A stretch of DNA of 64,000 nt. It comes from Lachnospira sp. (GTDB taxonomy: Bacteria > Bacillota > Clostridia > Lachnospirales > Lachnospiraceae). Below, one piece after another: positions 53,971-62,704 of this stretch. The position numbers were made by a program, and so were the translations under genes. The DNA lies in contig JAGATQ010000030.1 in assembly GCA_017621205.1 (NCBI GenBank), forward strand, positions 1 through 64,000, given 5' to 3'. The notes under the pieces were generated by a model. It had not been told where the DNA came from. It saw only the letters and a program-made list of their open reading frames with translations, and did no database searches. Numbering within the stretch: position 1 is the stretch's first letter; every line of letters begins with the position of its first letter.

Positions 53971-54337
53971 TGTGGTTCCTTCCCAAGTTACAATTGTAGT
54001 GTAGTCCTGTTCCGTGTTGTTTCATCTTACAGATAAACTTATTTTTGTACTGAACGTAGTTACATGATTGCTTTTAGTAGCAAAATGGATATGGCATATT
54101 GTGTATATATTATATATACAATATACTGATTTTTCTAATTTGTCAATGACTGATTTTTCAATGTTCACTTAACAACTATAAGGTGTTGGACAGGCTCTGG
54201 ATACCATGTTAACATGTTCATATTAACCATTACTTACCCCGACAACAATTTTTTATGTGCAAAGTTTGAGACAATTACTTAAAACATCTTTTTAGTTGCA
54301 GATACACTGATAGATTAGTATAATAGGAGATAGAAAT
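53971..54337. promoter_or_regulatory. Divergent region with a 19-bp palindrome
   Basis: 367 bp, no gene. TGTATATATTATATATACA (54102-54120) is a perfect 9-1-9 palindrome, a possible YtrA-type operator. From about 54170 on, the sequence matches the upstream region of the other PD-(D/E)XK copy (for example AACAACTATAAGGTGTTGGAC). AGGAG lies just before ATG 54338. Confidence 0.5.
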
Positions 54338-55228
54338 ATGGAAAAAATAATAGAAGACCAATTTTTTGAAGATGAAAAAAGCTATGAAGAATTAACCATT
54401 ACCGATAACTTTATGTTCGCCAAGGTAATGTTAAATGAACAATTATGTAAGAAATTTCTGGAGATGATTCTACATATTAGCATTCAAAAAATAGAGTATT
54501 ATAATGATGAGAAAAGCTTAAAAAAGTTTTATCACTCTAAGGGGATACGCTTAGATGTATATCTAAACGATGAAAAAGGGACAATCTATAATATTGAGAT
54601 GCAGAATTCCAGACATGCGAATCTTTTTAAGCGAAGCAGATACTATCAGGGAATGATAGATTTGAATCTGTTAGAGCCTGGAGACGATTATAATAAACTG
54701 AAAAGAAGCTATGTAATCTTTATCTGTACATTCGATTTGTTTGGAAAAGGACGGCACATTTATACCTTTGAGAACCGATGCATTGAAGAGCTTGATTTAG
54801 TACTGCCGGATGAAGCAATAAAGGTATTTGTCAATACGACAGGGGCAGGCAATGGCGTTGACGAAGAATTTTTAGAATTAATGAATTTCTTTAATGGAGA
54901 GCTGGCGACGACAGGAATCGCTAAAGAAATGCAGGAAGAAGTTGATAAGGTAAAACGTAAAGAAGATTGGAGGGTGGAATATATGACGATGATGGAACTG
55001 GAACGACAGAGATATCGTGAAGGAATGGAACGTGGGATGGAACACGCAAAGGAAAAGTATCGGGAAGGTATGGAGAAGGGTATGGAGCATGAAAGAGAAC
55101 AGAGCATACGTTCTCTCGTTAAGCAGGCATTAAAATATGGGGCAAGCATGGAAGATGCAGTAGGAGATATCATGCTTGAGTATGATATGACGGAGGAACA
55201 GGTGAAGCATATTCTGGATAAGGGGTAG
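54338..55228 (+). CDS. PD-(D/E)XK nuclease-family protein (Rpn/PDDEXK_2 'transposase-like'), copy 2
   Basis: 296 residues, colinear and closely similar throughout to the 28453 protein. Nuclease core RLDVYLNDEKGTIYNIEMQ; same C-terminal Arg/Glu/Gly/Met helices (YREGMERGMEHAKEKYREGM), here with one fewer charge-rich repeat and EKGMEHEREQ. Opposite strand to copy 1 and 26 kb away. Probably a recently duplicated gene. Function in this bacterium is unknown; family members may act in DNA recombination. Confidence 0.85.
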   Translation: MEKIIEDQFFEDEKSYEELTITDNFMFAKVMLNEQLCKKFLEMILHISIQKIEYYNDEKSLKKFYHSKGIRLDVYLNDEKGTIYNIEMQNSRHANLFKRSRYYQGMIDLNLLEPGDDYNKLKRSYVIFICTFDLFGKGRHIYTFENRCIEELDLVLPDEAIKVFVNTTGAGNGVDEEFLELMNFFNGELATTGIAKEMQEEVDKVKRKEDWRVEYMTMMELERQRYREGMERGMEHAKEKYREGMEKGMEHEREQSIRSLVKQALKYGASMEDAVGDIMLEYDMTEEQVKHILDKG

Positions 55229-55381
55229 CGAAGGTTGGGTTTAAAACCTATCCATATTAAATAACAAGCTGTAAGGCGTATGGAACAGAAAACCATGCGT
55301 CTTTTTGCGTTTATAAAGGAAGAAATAACGAATAATAATATCCATATGTATCTCCTGTGACGGATACAATATAAAATTATG

Positions 55382-55434
55382 TTGACAACTATTCTTGTCA
55401 TCTGTATAATAGATTTGACAAGGATAGTTGTCAA
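55382..55434 (+). promoter_or_regulatory. Sigma-A promoter with two palindromic operators, XRE/DUF3169 operon
   Basis: TTGACA (55382-55387), 17 bp, TATAAT (55405-55410). Operator 1 TTGACAA-N6-TTGTCAT (55382-55401) covers the -35. Operator 2 TTGACAA-N6-TTGTCAA (55415-55434) begins 5 bp after the -10. Centre-to-centre distance is 33 bp, as at the CPBP gene (29538-29590). The regulator just downstream is the natural candidate to bind both. Confidence 0.85.
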
Positions 55435-55508
55435 AAAGAAAAAAGTCTGTTAAACTATATAAAAATCGTTCAAACAGGTATTATTTTTATATAGAAAGGG
55501 GAAAGAAA

Positions 55509-55718
55509 ATGCCGCTTTATAATCATTTAAAGGAGCTTAGGGCAAGTCTTGGCTTAAACCAGCAGCAGATGGGGGCATTGGTCGGCACCTCCAGACAGAC
55601 AATTTCCCAGATTGAGCGGGGAGATTACTCTCCGTCCGTGACACTGGCGTTGAAGCTTGCTAAGGCAGGCGGTATAGCAGTTGAAGAGTTGTTTGAGTAT
55701 AGGGAGGATGAAGGATAG
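55509..55718 (+). CDS. Small XRE-family regulator (autoregulated, DUF3169-linked)
   Basis: 69 residues from ATG 55509 (AGAAAGGGGAAAG). It is almost entirely an HTH_3 domain: LRASLGLNQQQMGALVGTSRQTISQIERGDYSPSVTLALKLA. This is the short type often paired with DUF3169 membrane proteins. Its promoter carries two palindromes, and it begins the operon with the membrane gene 3 bp downstream. Confidence 0.88.
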   Translation: MPLYNHLKELRASLGLNQQQMGALVGTSRQTISQIERGDYSPSVTLALKLAKAGGIAVEELFEYREDEG

Positions 55719-55721
55719 GCT

Positions 55722-56591
55722 ATGGATAAGAATCAAGAGCTTGAGAGCATGGAGGAACGCATTGCGAGAGTAAAGGAGGAATCATCAGAGATTTCTGAGG
55801 ATAAAATAAAGGAAAACCGCAAGAAAATTCATATAGAATCTAAGAAATACTTTTTACTGTTTATCCTTATGATGATTGTTTCCGGTGGTCTTGGCTATCT
55901 GGTTGGGGGTGCGACGAAAGCATTGGAGAGAGGGTTAGAGATAGCAGATATCTGGGAGCATGCAGTGAAGGTGTTGGCGGTGGCATGTCCGGTTATTAAT
56001 GTAGCTTTTAATATTATCGGTCTTTTGGTGGGTATTTTGTTATTGATGAAGGCGAGGAAGCTTTTGTTTCATTTTGATGGTGAGGACGATACGGTTGAGC
56101 GGGCAATTAACTATATATTAAACTGGGTTATGCTGGTGACACAATGCCTGTTTATTGTGAATTATTTTTTGTTTACAGCAACGTGCCATTTTGGCATAAA
56201 GGAGGAGGCTATAAGCGAAGCCATTGCCAGGGTATTGCCGTTAGCAGGAATTGCCAATATAGCAATTGGTTTGGTAATTATTTTGTTTTTACAATATAAG
56301 TCAGTGGAATATATGAGGCTTATCAATCCTGAGAAGGAGGTCAATATCTTTGATGCCCGGCTTCAGAGTAAGCTGGAGGGGAAAATGGACGAGGCTGAAC
56401 TTATGACAGCGAGGAAGGCTGGTTACAAGGCCTATAAGCGTACAACGTTGGTATTAATAGTAATGTGGATAGTCTGTGTAGTGGCAGATTTGGTCTTTGA
56501 TGCCGGTTTGTTTCCAGTGGCATTGATTCTGTTTGTCCTATTGATACATGTATGTACCTACGTTGTAGAGGTTATGCGGCTGGAGCGGTAG
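55722..56591 (+). CDS. DUF3169-type membrane protein
   Basis: 289 residues. A Glu/Lys-rich N-terminus of about 40 residues precedes six membrane spans (about 44-64, 84-110, 130-155, 165-190, 240-258, 262-282). Family membership is judged from size, topology and its XRE neighbour; the function is unknown. RBS AGGGAGGATGAAGG overlaps the regulator's end. The XRE/DUF3169 arrangement is common in Firmicutes. Confidence 0.75.
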   Translation: MDKNQELESMEERIARVKEESSEISEDKIKENRKKIHIESKKYFLLFILMMIVSGGLGYLVGGATKALERGLEIADIWEHAVKVLAVACPVINVAFNIIGLLVGILLLMKARKLLFHFDGEDDTVERAINYILNWVMLVTQCLFIVNYFLFTATCHFGIKEEAISEAIARVLPLAGIANIAIGLVIILFLQYKSVEYMRLINPEKEVNIFDARLQSKLEGKMDEAELMTARKAGYKAYKRTTLVLIVMWIVCVVADLVFDAGLFPVALILFVLLIHVCTYVVEVMRLER

Positions 56592-56644
56592 AATTGTGTC
56601 GTAGGTATTGTTAAAGGCAGGTACATCCGATGGGAGGTAGTTTT

Positions 56645-57016
56645 ATGGTAGAGCAGGATTATATTATGCGGCTGATAAAGGAATCGGTTCGGATGCTTAT
56701 GAAGCTGTTATTCAATATTGATACGGCTTCTCCTGCAATGGAACAGTTAGAAAGTCTTGAGAGGCAGAGTATCTATAATGGATTGGAAGAAAAGCTGGAT
56801 GAGGGAGCGATTAATGAAGCAGAGGAGGAACTGTTTGAGGGCTTGGATGAAACCAATAGGGAGGATTTGAAGCTTGCCATTATGTTCTATTCCTATCTCA
56901 ATGAAAAAGATGATGAGTTTCTGGCTGCCCATCAGTTCAGCAGACAGGAAATTAAGGATGGTCTTATGGACGTACTTCATCGTTATGGGGTAACAGGGAT
57001 GGAAGGATTATTTTAA
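56645..57016 (+). CDS. Hypothetical small cytoplasmic protein (possibly DUF6483-like)
   Basis: 123 residues from ATG 56645 (GGGAGG). Opening VEQDYIMRLIKESVRMLMKLLFN, then a helical acidic body; no catalytic motif. The opening recalls small DUF6483-type proteins of Clostridia, but I cannot verify that. It follows the DUF3169 gene by 53 bp and ends at a terminator. Confidence 0.6.
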   Translation: MVEQDYIMRLIKESVRMLMKLLFNIDTASPAMEQLESLERQSIYNGLEEKLDEGAINEAEEELFEGLDETNREDLKLAIMFYSYLNEKDDEFLAAHQFSRQEIKDGLMDVLHRYGVTGMEGLF

Positions 57017-57037
57017 AAGGTTAAGAGAATAAAATAA

Positions 57038-57094
57038 AAAATGTATCATCTATGCAGTATACTTTTCATTGTCTCGCAATAGATGATACATTTT
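57038..57094. terminator. Bidirectional terminator
   Basis: AAAATGTATCATCTAT/ATAGATGATACATTTT (57038-57053 with 57079-57094), a perfect 16-bp stem with a 25-nt loop between convergent genes. Confidence 0.9.
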
Positions 57095-57109
57095 GTAATT
57101 ATGTGCTAT

Positions 57110-57538
57110 TTATTTTTTAGCTGTCGTTTTCTTTGCTGCTTTCTTGGTGGTTGTTGCCTTTTTAGTAGTGGTTGTCTTCTTAGCAGCCGCTTTTTTCCTG
57201 GCTGGCTTCTTAGTTCTTGATTCCAATACCTCTTTAATATATCTTGCCTTTTCAATATCGCCTTCTACCTTAAGCTTCATCAAAGCAACTGCCTGTAAAG
57301 GGTCACGCTTGCCGGAGATAATATTAATCAGGGTCTCTGCAGCACAGGTAAAAATCACATCCCGGTCGTGATATTCGTAAGGCTCAACGGTAAGAGTTCC
57401 GTCCTTTACCTCTGCATAAAATATGCCGCTGCCTTCACCAGTAATGTTAAACTGGTATGCTAAATGTTCGGTAACCTGACTCACATCAATATCCTGCATG
57501 GAATCTTTAATCTGGTTAAATACCTCTTCAAATGTCAT
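57110..57538 (-). CDS. SCP2-domain protein with histone-H1-like tail
   Basis: 142 residues. Residues 1-105 match the SCP2 sterol-carrier fold (TFEEVFNQIKDSM...VFTCAAETLINIISGKRDPLQAVALMKLKVEGD). The C-terminal 35 residues are Lys/Ala/Thr repeats (KKAAAKKTTTTKKATTTKKA), like H1/HU-type tails. SCP2 domains bind lipids; the tail could bind DNA or anionic polymers. The gene is divergent from a TetR gene. Confidence 0.85.
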   Translation of the reverse strand: MTFEEVFNQIKDSMQDIDVSQVTEHLAYQFNITGEGSGIFYAEVKDGTLTVEPYEYHDRDVIFTCAAETLINIISGKRDPLQAVALMKLKVEGDIEKARYIKEVLESRTKKPARKKAAAKKTTTTKKATTTKKAAKKTTAKK

Positions 57539-57687
57539 GTTGAACGTCCTTTCTCTTATCCATGTTTCTACGGGTTACAAAGTCATATTGTTTCATGCAT
57601 GCATGAAGCATATCACATCTGGCTTTATATTGGTACAAAGTATTTCGCACTGCGTGCTTTTTAAGCCTAACATAACACTAACATTTT

Positions 57688-57773
57688 TTCGACCATTGGT
57701 CAATACAATTTTCCAAAAAATGTAAAAACTTATGACTATAATTATTGTTTGCTTATTTTTTCTATGCTATACT
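57688..57773. promoter_or_regulatory. Divergent promoter/operator region, SCP2 and TetR genes
   Basis: The palindrome GACCATTGGTC (57691-57701), extended as TTGACCAATGGTCGAA on the minus strand, overlaps a TTGACC -35 for the SCP2 gene. For the TetR gene, TTGTTT (57745-57750), a 17-bp spacer and TATACT (57768-57773) form a promoter. TetR-type repression of the SCP2 gene is likely. Confidence 0.55.
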
Positions 57774-57823
57774 AAAAAACAAACCGATTTCAAATAGCAT
57801 AGAATGATGGAAGGTGATGCATA

Positions 57824-58444
57824 ATGGCAGGCAGCAGGAAGTACGACAGAATTATAGATGCGTTACAACAATTACTAGAGAGCAAGGAAATGGAATCAAT
57901 AACGGTTAGTGAGATTGCTAAGGTTGCGGGAATTGGAAAGGGAAGCATATATTACTATTTTTCCTCTAAGGTGGATATCTATGAGGCATTGATTGAGCGG
58001 AATTATAAACAGCTATTTAAGACCTCTAAGCATCTTGCAGGGCAGACCGATGTACCAGTGTTTTCCCGTATCGCTATGTTGTTTCAGGTATGTAGGGATG
58101 CCTCAGATGTTTTTATTCACAAATCGGAGGAAGGAATAAACAGGGCTCCGCAGGAGAACGCATTTTTACACCATAAGTTTATGAAGTATTTTATCGGAGA
58201 GATGAAACCTGTGCTAACAGAGATTATTAAACAGGGAATTGCAACAAAGGAGATTCAGTTTGCTTATCCGGACACGCTTTCAGAGATTGTATTGATTGTG
58301 TTGACCATAAAGTTTGATAATATGCTGGCACCGGGAAGTGCAGAGGAGATAGCAGAAACTGTAAAGGGATTAATTGCACTTCTGGAACAAGGGGCAGGTA
58401 TACAGAAAGGTGCATTGGATTATCTGTTGACTGTGTTACAGTAA
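57824..58444 (+). CDS. TetR-family transcriptional regulator
   Basis: 206 residues. HTH in MESITVSEIAKVAGIGKGSIYYYFSSKVDIYEALI; a helical ligand domain follows. It is divergent from the SCP2 gene, with an operator-like palindrome between them. RBS GGAAGGTG. The stop lies in the shared terminator stem. Confidence 0.9.
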   Translation: MAGSRKYDRIIDALQQLLESKEMESITVSEIAKVAGIGKGSIYYYFSSKVDIYEALIERNYKQLFKTSKHLAGQTDVPVFSRIAMLFQVCRDASDVFIHKSEEGINRAPQENAFLHHKFMKYFIGEMKPVLTEIIKQGIATKEIQFAYPDTLSEIVLIVLTIKFDNMLAPGSAEEIAETVKGLIALLEQGAGIQKGALDYLLTVLQ

Positions 58445-58513
58445 ATACCGCAAGCTTCGCTTATGGAGTTGGACCTTAAGTAATTGCTTATGTGTGCGAA
58501 GCTTGCGGTATTT
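58443..58513. terminator. Bidirectional terminator
   Basis: Perfect 18-bp stem (58443-58460 with 58496-58513), loop 35 nt, flanked by A and T. It separates the convergent TetR and GH74-like genes. Confidence 0.85.
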
Positions 58514-58520
58514 GACTTAT

Positions 58521-61500
58521 CTATTTTGTTTTCTTTTTTACAATCTTGGAATAATAACTATAAACCTTTTTTGAGATTCCATCAGATGTTTTGTAAATCT
58601 GATAAGAACGTATCCGCACATAATAGGTTCGCCTTTTTTTAAGCTTTTTTACAGTATAGCTTTTTTTGTTTTTGGCTATGCGAATGGTTTTCGCACCCTT
58701 CATGGATTTTTTTGTGCTAAGCTGTATTTCGTAACCGGATGCTTTTTTAATACGTTTCCATGATACTTTTAATGCCCGTTTCTTTGCTGTTAGCTTTGGA
58801 GCAGCCATCGCCTTCGCGGGTTTTGGTATCACAGTTTTAGAAGTGGTAGTTGAGGCATCCTTTTTATCAATATCTGTTGTAGTATTGGTGCCACTATTCG
58901 TCTTTGTTTCTGCAGAAGAATTGTTTCCAGAAGAGGCAGAAGAACCAGTACTGCTATCTGGATTTTTGTCTTCCGTAGAGGAAGTATCCCCGGTAGAAGA
59001 GGAAGAGCCAGTACTGCTGTCTGGATTTTTCTCTTCCGTAGAGGAAGTATCCCCGGTAGAAGAGGAAGAGCCAGTACTGCTGTCTGGATTTTTCTCTTCC
59101 GTAGAAGAAGTATCCCCGGTAGAAGAGGAAGAGCCGGTACTGCTGTCTGGATTTTTCTCTTCCGTAGAAGAAATATCCCCGGTAGAAGAGGAAGAACCAG
59201 TACTGCTATCTGGGTTTTTGTCTTCCGTAGAGGAAGTATCTTCCGTAGAAGCAGGTGGATTTTCTATGGAGTTCCCATAGATAATACCCTGTCCATAGGT
59301 GGTGAAATAAAAGCGTCCAAAGGTACGCATATCTCCTACGATTTGTTTGCCATTTCCAATACCGCCAAACTGGGTGTTGCTGTCGTTGATTTGTACCCAG
59401 CTTTCTCCCCGGTCAATGGAGCGGAAGAATCCGGTGGTATTGTCAATTGTTCCCCAGATATACATAGCTGGAAAGCTTTGGTTCGCTGCTGCTTTTCCAA
59501 AACCGATAGCTTCACATTCCGTAACATTGGAAACTAAGGTATTCGTACCCTGACTGCAATCATAAAAGGAAAGAGAAGCCTTGCTCCATCTTCCGTTTGC
59601 TTCATAGACAAGCCCTTCAAAGCCGGGAACTACCGTCATGCGGTTCAAATTACCAGTGTCACTAGATGCAATAGTTGAAAAAGTATTGCCTTGATTTTTA
59701 CTATAATAAAGCTTTTCTCTGGATGAAACATAAAGCAGGGAAGCATTCACTGTGTCTGTTAGTACCCTTGCCCCCTGTATTGTGCCGCCGTTAACGTTGA
59801 GTGCTTTGGGTGCAGAAAATGTGTCGGTGGAGGCTTGATAATCAAAGCGGTAAAGGTCTTTTCCAACATTTTCTGTGTAGCGGTCGGTAGTTGCTGTTGG
59901 CATCCAATAAAATGCACTTCCGTCTGCGGCGATGGCACAGCTTCCCCGTTCGCCAAGTGTACTACTGCCCGGAACTTCATACCAGTTGGCACCGCCATCC
60001 TTAGAGTATTGCAAAGCGGCAACACTGGTTCCAGAGGTCGTATCCGTCTCACCGCACATTAACATAAGGCTGGGATTGGATTCACACACAGCGATTCCGG
60101 TTTTATCAATGGCGACTCCCTTATTGGAGACAGTTTGCTGTGTATCCTTACTATAGGAAGTACCGATTCGTTTCTTAGGCGGATTTAAAATATTTGTATG
60201 GGCAAATCCGCCTGCATCGTAAGCAACGCTTAAAAGCTCGTTTAACCCCTTGGCAGGAGCGACGATATCAAGTACAACGGTTTCCTCCATTCCCTCTGTA
60301 TAAAAGCTTGCATATACCTTGCCGTCATTGTCAAATAGACTGGTAAGCAGGTAGGTTCCGTTGCCGGAGGATAAGAGTGCCTTGGAGGAATCATTCGGGA
60401 AAAAGGTAACGTCCCCTGACCAATGGGGCTTTTCATCTTCCACCCAGTCCTTGCCATTGTTTTTCAGACAAATCCGCTGTGTCTTGTTGACATTTGTCCA
60501 CGTTGCACCATTGTCTGTCGAGGTAAATAGTGCAGTTCCCCATTCCTCTCCATAGGTCTGGGTAGTATCCTCATTGCGGTATAAGTCTTCATAGGTATTT
60601 AATGTAGAAACAAGCATGTTTCCGTCCTCTGAAATACTAATTCCGCTTAAGGGATAATTTTTGCTGCCATAGCTTACATTCTGTTTGGTAAAGCTTTGGC
60701 TTGCAAAGTCAAAGATACCAAGATATCCACTCTCAGGACCATTTTCGAAATCCGTATTGGCAAAGGTGATATATGCTTTTTGGTTGGCGATAGTACAACG
60801 CTGTGGATAGGCACCGGAAAGGGCAGTACAGTTGATGCTTTCCCATGTCGTACCACTGCCGCTGTAGCAGTAAAACTGGTTGCTGGTGCTCCAATCTGCC
60901 ACATAAACTCTGGATAGTCCGTTGATTGGGTGGCTGTCGTCCAGGAATACCATGCAGGTACCGACAGTATTCGTACCAGCTTGGTGCTCCCGGATTTTTG
61001 TCCATGTGTTGCCGGAATTGCTGGACTTCCATACACCGTCCTGGCGGGTAGCACAGTAAAGCACCTTTGTATTTAACGGGTCAACGACCAGACGCTCCCC
61101 TACGTTTCTTGCCATGCCATTTCCATAGGATTGAAACGGTGTTTCTATGTAGGTGAAGGTTTTGCCGCCGTCCGTGGAACGCATCAGAAGTGAGGGTTCT
61201 GTAGCAGTATAGGTATAGCCACAGAAGATATAAACCGTGTTGGCATCTGCAGGGTCTACCGCAATAGAATCTACACCTAAGCCGCCATAGTATTCCTGTG
61301 TCAGACCCTCGCTTAATGGTGTCCAGACTCCGGTCGCTGCATTCAGACGGTAAGCACCTCCCACATCCGTTCTGGCATAAAAAATATCAGGGTTGTTAGT
61401 AGAGAGAATACCAGTGACAAATCCCCCTCCACCGATATTGACTGTTCCATATTGATAGGCAGCCTTACCCTCGCCGGGAGAGGTCGTGGTTGCCAGGGGA

Positions 61501-61586
61501 ATGGTTGCATTCATAAAACAAAATGTGCAGGTAACCGTTAGTGCAAGCAGTAATGCACCAAGGCGTTGTTTCATGTTTTTTTTCAT
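58521..61586 (-). CDS. Secreted GH74-like xyloglucanase with Ser/Thr-repeat linker and Fn3-like domain
   Basis: 1021 residues. Signal peptide (residues 1-32, LGALLLALTVTCTFCF). The tandem beta-propeller catalytic part starts GGGGFVTGILSTNNPDIFYARTDVGGAYR and contains Asp-box/BNR motifs such as RSTDGGKTF, SSNSGNTWTKI, TSTDNGATW and RSIDRGESW. The candidate catalytic Asp residues lie in YARTDVGGAYR and SVAYDAGGFAH. Then 21-residue repeats (58951-59255), and a Lys-rich Fn3-like C-terminus (LKVSWKRIKKASGYEIQLS). GH74 enzymes cut xyloglucan. No dockerin or sortase signal. Confidence 0.85.
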   Translation of the reverse strand: MKKNMKQRLGALLLALTVTCTFCFMNATIPLATTTSPGEGKAAYQYGTVNIGGGGFVTGILSTNNPDIFYARTDVGGAYRLNAATGVWTPLSEGLTQEYYGGLGVDSIAVDPADANTVYIFCGYTYTATEPSLLMRSTDGGKTFTYIETPFQSYGNGMARNVGERLVVDPLNTKVLYCATRQDGVWKSSNSGNTWTKIREHQAGTNTVGTCMVFLDDSHPINGLSRVYVADWSTSNQFYCYSGSGTTWESINCTALSGAYPQRCTIANQKAYITFANTDFENGPESGYLGIFDFASQSFTKQNVSYGSKNYPLSGISISEDGNMLVSTLNTYEDLYRNEDTTQTYGEEWGTALFTSTDNGATWTNVNKTQRICLKNNGKDWVEDEKPHWSGDVTFFPNDSSKALLSSGNGTYLLTSLFDNDGKVYASFYTEGMEETVVLDIVAPAKGLNELLSVAYDAGGFAHTNILNPPKKRIGTSYSKDTQQTVSNKGVAIDKTGIAVCESNPSLMLMCGETDTTSGTSVAALQYSKDGGANWYEVPGSSTLGERGSCAIAADGSAFYWMPTATTDRYTENVGKDLYRFDYQASTDTFSAPKALNVNGGTIQGARVLTDTVNASLLYVSSREKLYYSKNQGNTFSTIASSDTGNLNRMTVVPGFEGLVYEANGRWSKASLSFYDCSQGTNTLVSNVTECEAIGFGKAAANQSFPAMYIWGTIDNTTGFFRSIDRGESWVQINDSNTQFGGIGNGKQIVGDMRTFGRFYFTTYGQGIIYGNSIENPPASTEDTSSTEDKNPDSSTGSSSSTGDISSTEEKNPDSSTGSSSSTGDTSSTEEKNPDSSTGSSSSTGDTSSTEEKNPDSSTGSSSSTGDTSSTEDKNPDSSTGSSASSGNNSSAETKTNSGTNTTTDIDKKDASTTTSKTVIPKPAKAMAAPKLTAKKRALKVSWKRIKKASGYEIQLSTKKSMKGAKTIRIAKNKKSYTVKKLKKRRTYYVRIRSYQIYKTSDGISKKVYSYYSKIVKKKTK
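58951..59255 (-). repeat. 63-bp tandem repeats encoding the GH74 linker
   Basis: About 4.5 copies of a 63-bp unit (start points near 58951, 59014, 59077, 59140 and 59203). They encode Ser/Thr/Asp/Glu-rich 21-residue repeats. The high identity means copy number may vary between strains. Confidence 0.9.
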
Positions 61587-61902
61587 AAGATACCTCCTTG
61601 TTTGATAAAATAGAAAATTCGTATAGTCTTACAAGCAAGCTTGCACAGCATTTTTATCATTATAACATAATTATCTGTCTAAACTCTACTTTAATGTAAT
61701 CCGACCTAAGGGTATCCTCCCAGCTTCGCCGGGCCCCTCCTTAGGTCTATTATAACATAATTATCTGTCTAAACTCTACTTTAATGTAATCCGACCTAAG
61801 GGTATCCTCCCAGCTTCGCCGGGTCCCTCCTTAGGTCTGCTATAACATAATCCAATCTAATATACTCAAAGTTTGCACATAAAAAATAGAATCCTCCCGA
61901 TG
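61587..61902 (-). promoter_or_regulatory. Upstream region of GH74 gene with tandem 90-bp promoter-hairpin repeats
   Basis: Units 61661-61750 and 61751-61840 differ by a few bases; a third begins at 61841. Each has a minus-strand TATAAT (61664-61659 and 61754-61749) and a hairpin GACCTAAGG...CCTTAGGTC (61703-61747 and 61793-61837). The hairpin lies immediately downstream of the next upstream -10 element. RBS AAGGAGG precedes the gene. -35 elements are weak. Confidence 0.7.
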
Positions 61903-61939
61903 TCATAGCGTTTCATAGCCTGACATAAGAGGATTCTAT
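61881..61939 (-). terminator. Terminator of the NlpC/P60 gene
   Basis: ATAGAATCCTC/GAGGATTCTAT (61887-61897 with 61929-61939), with an inner TGTCA/TGACA pair, followed on the minus strand by six T's. Confidence 0.85.
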
Positions 61940-62008
61940 AATTTAAGAAGGTTTTTTGTTAGCGTTATTAATCGTTGATGAGCTGTATTGATTTATAATC
62001 GGAAAGGG

Positions 62009-62704
62009 TTATTTAATAACCCGCCCGGCTGCACAGATATGTCGGTAATTATATTTAGAAACAAGAATTCCATTTTTGGGGGTGGAGGCATGAACAACCT
62101 TGCCCTCACCGATATATAATGCTACATGACCACAGCTCCTCTTGCTAGAACCATAAAATAACAGGTCTCCCGCTTTTAAATTATTCTTGCTGACTTTGAC
62201 ACGTTTACTGCCTGTGAGCTGTCCATAGGCATTGTGGGATAACCGATAGCCAAACTTTTTGTAGACGGACATGGTAAAACCAGAACAGTCGGTTCCATGG
62301 GTTAAGCTTGAGCCACCATAACGGTAAGGATTGCCGACATGTAAAAGTGCATATTCCACGACCTCCCGCTGTTTCTGTGTCATCTTAGAAAAATCAAATA
62401 TTGTTACCTTGCAGGTGTAGCTTTTGGATTTGGTTTTAGCAGTAATCTTAGCAGTACCTGCTTTTTTGGGAGTTAGTTTTCCGTTCTTTACAGTGACAAT
62501 TTTTTTGTTAGAAGAACTCCATTTCACGTTCTTCTTGCTGTTTTTTAATTTTAATGTGTAAGTCTCATCTAAGCCAAGTACCAGCTTCTGACGATTAAGC
62601 TTTGGCGTTGATGATTTTGCTGCATGGGTAGTTGTTGTTGTATTAGGGAATAAACTACATAACAGTACAGTTAATAATAGTACTGTTTTTATTTTTCGTT
62701 TCAT
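62009..62704 (-). CDS. Secreted NlpC/P60 peptidoglycan hydrolase with Ig-like domain
   Basis: 231 residues from ATG 62704 (GGAAGG; the frame to 62797 runs through promoter sequence). Signal peptide (KTVLLLTVLLCSLFPN, ends near THAA). A Big_2-like domain (KLVLGLDETYTLKLKN...GTAKITAKTKSKSYTCKVTI) precedes the NlpC/P60 domain with catalytic Cys in TDCSGF, His in CGHVALYIGEG and a third polar residue after. Cleaves gamma-D-Glu-diamino acid bonds of cell-wall stems. A WalR-like box lies upstream. Confidence 0.9.
   Translation of the reverse strand: MKRKIKTVLLLTVLLCSLFPNTTTTTHAAKSSTPKLNRQKLVLGLDETYTLKLKNSKKNVKWSSSNKKIVTVKNGKLTPKKAGTAKITAKTKSKSYTCKVTIFDFSKMTQKQREVVEYALLHVGNPYRYGGSSLTHGTDCSGFTMSVYKKFGYRLSHNAYGQLTGSKRVKVSKNNLKAGDLLFYGSSKRSCGHVALYIGEGKVVHASTPKNGILVSKYNYRHICAAGRVIK

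Noticed and set aside
58484-58513. Possible extra copy of the GCAATTGCTTATG repeat end near the TetR/GH74 terminator
   Set aside because: Only about 12 bases resemble the repeat end; the structure is explained by the terminator.
58951-59255. Regularly spaced repeats resembling a CRISPR array
   Set aside because: The 63-bp units are nearly identical throughout with no spacers, and they are in frame within a coding region.
58843-59280. Long plus-strand frame with repeated Val/Glu/Pro segments
   Set aside because: Antisense shadow of the Ser/Thr repeat linker of the GH74-like gene.
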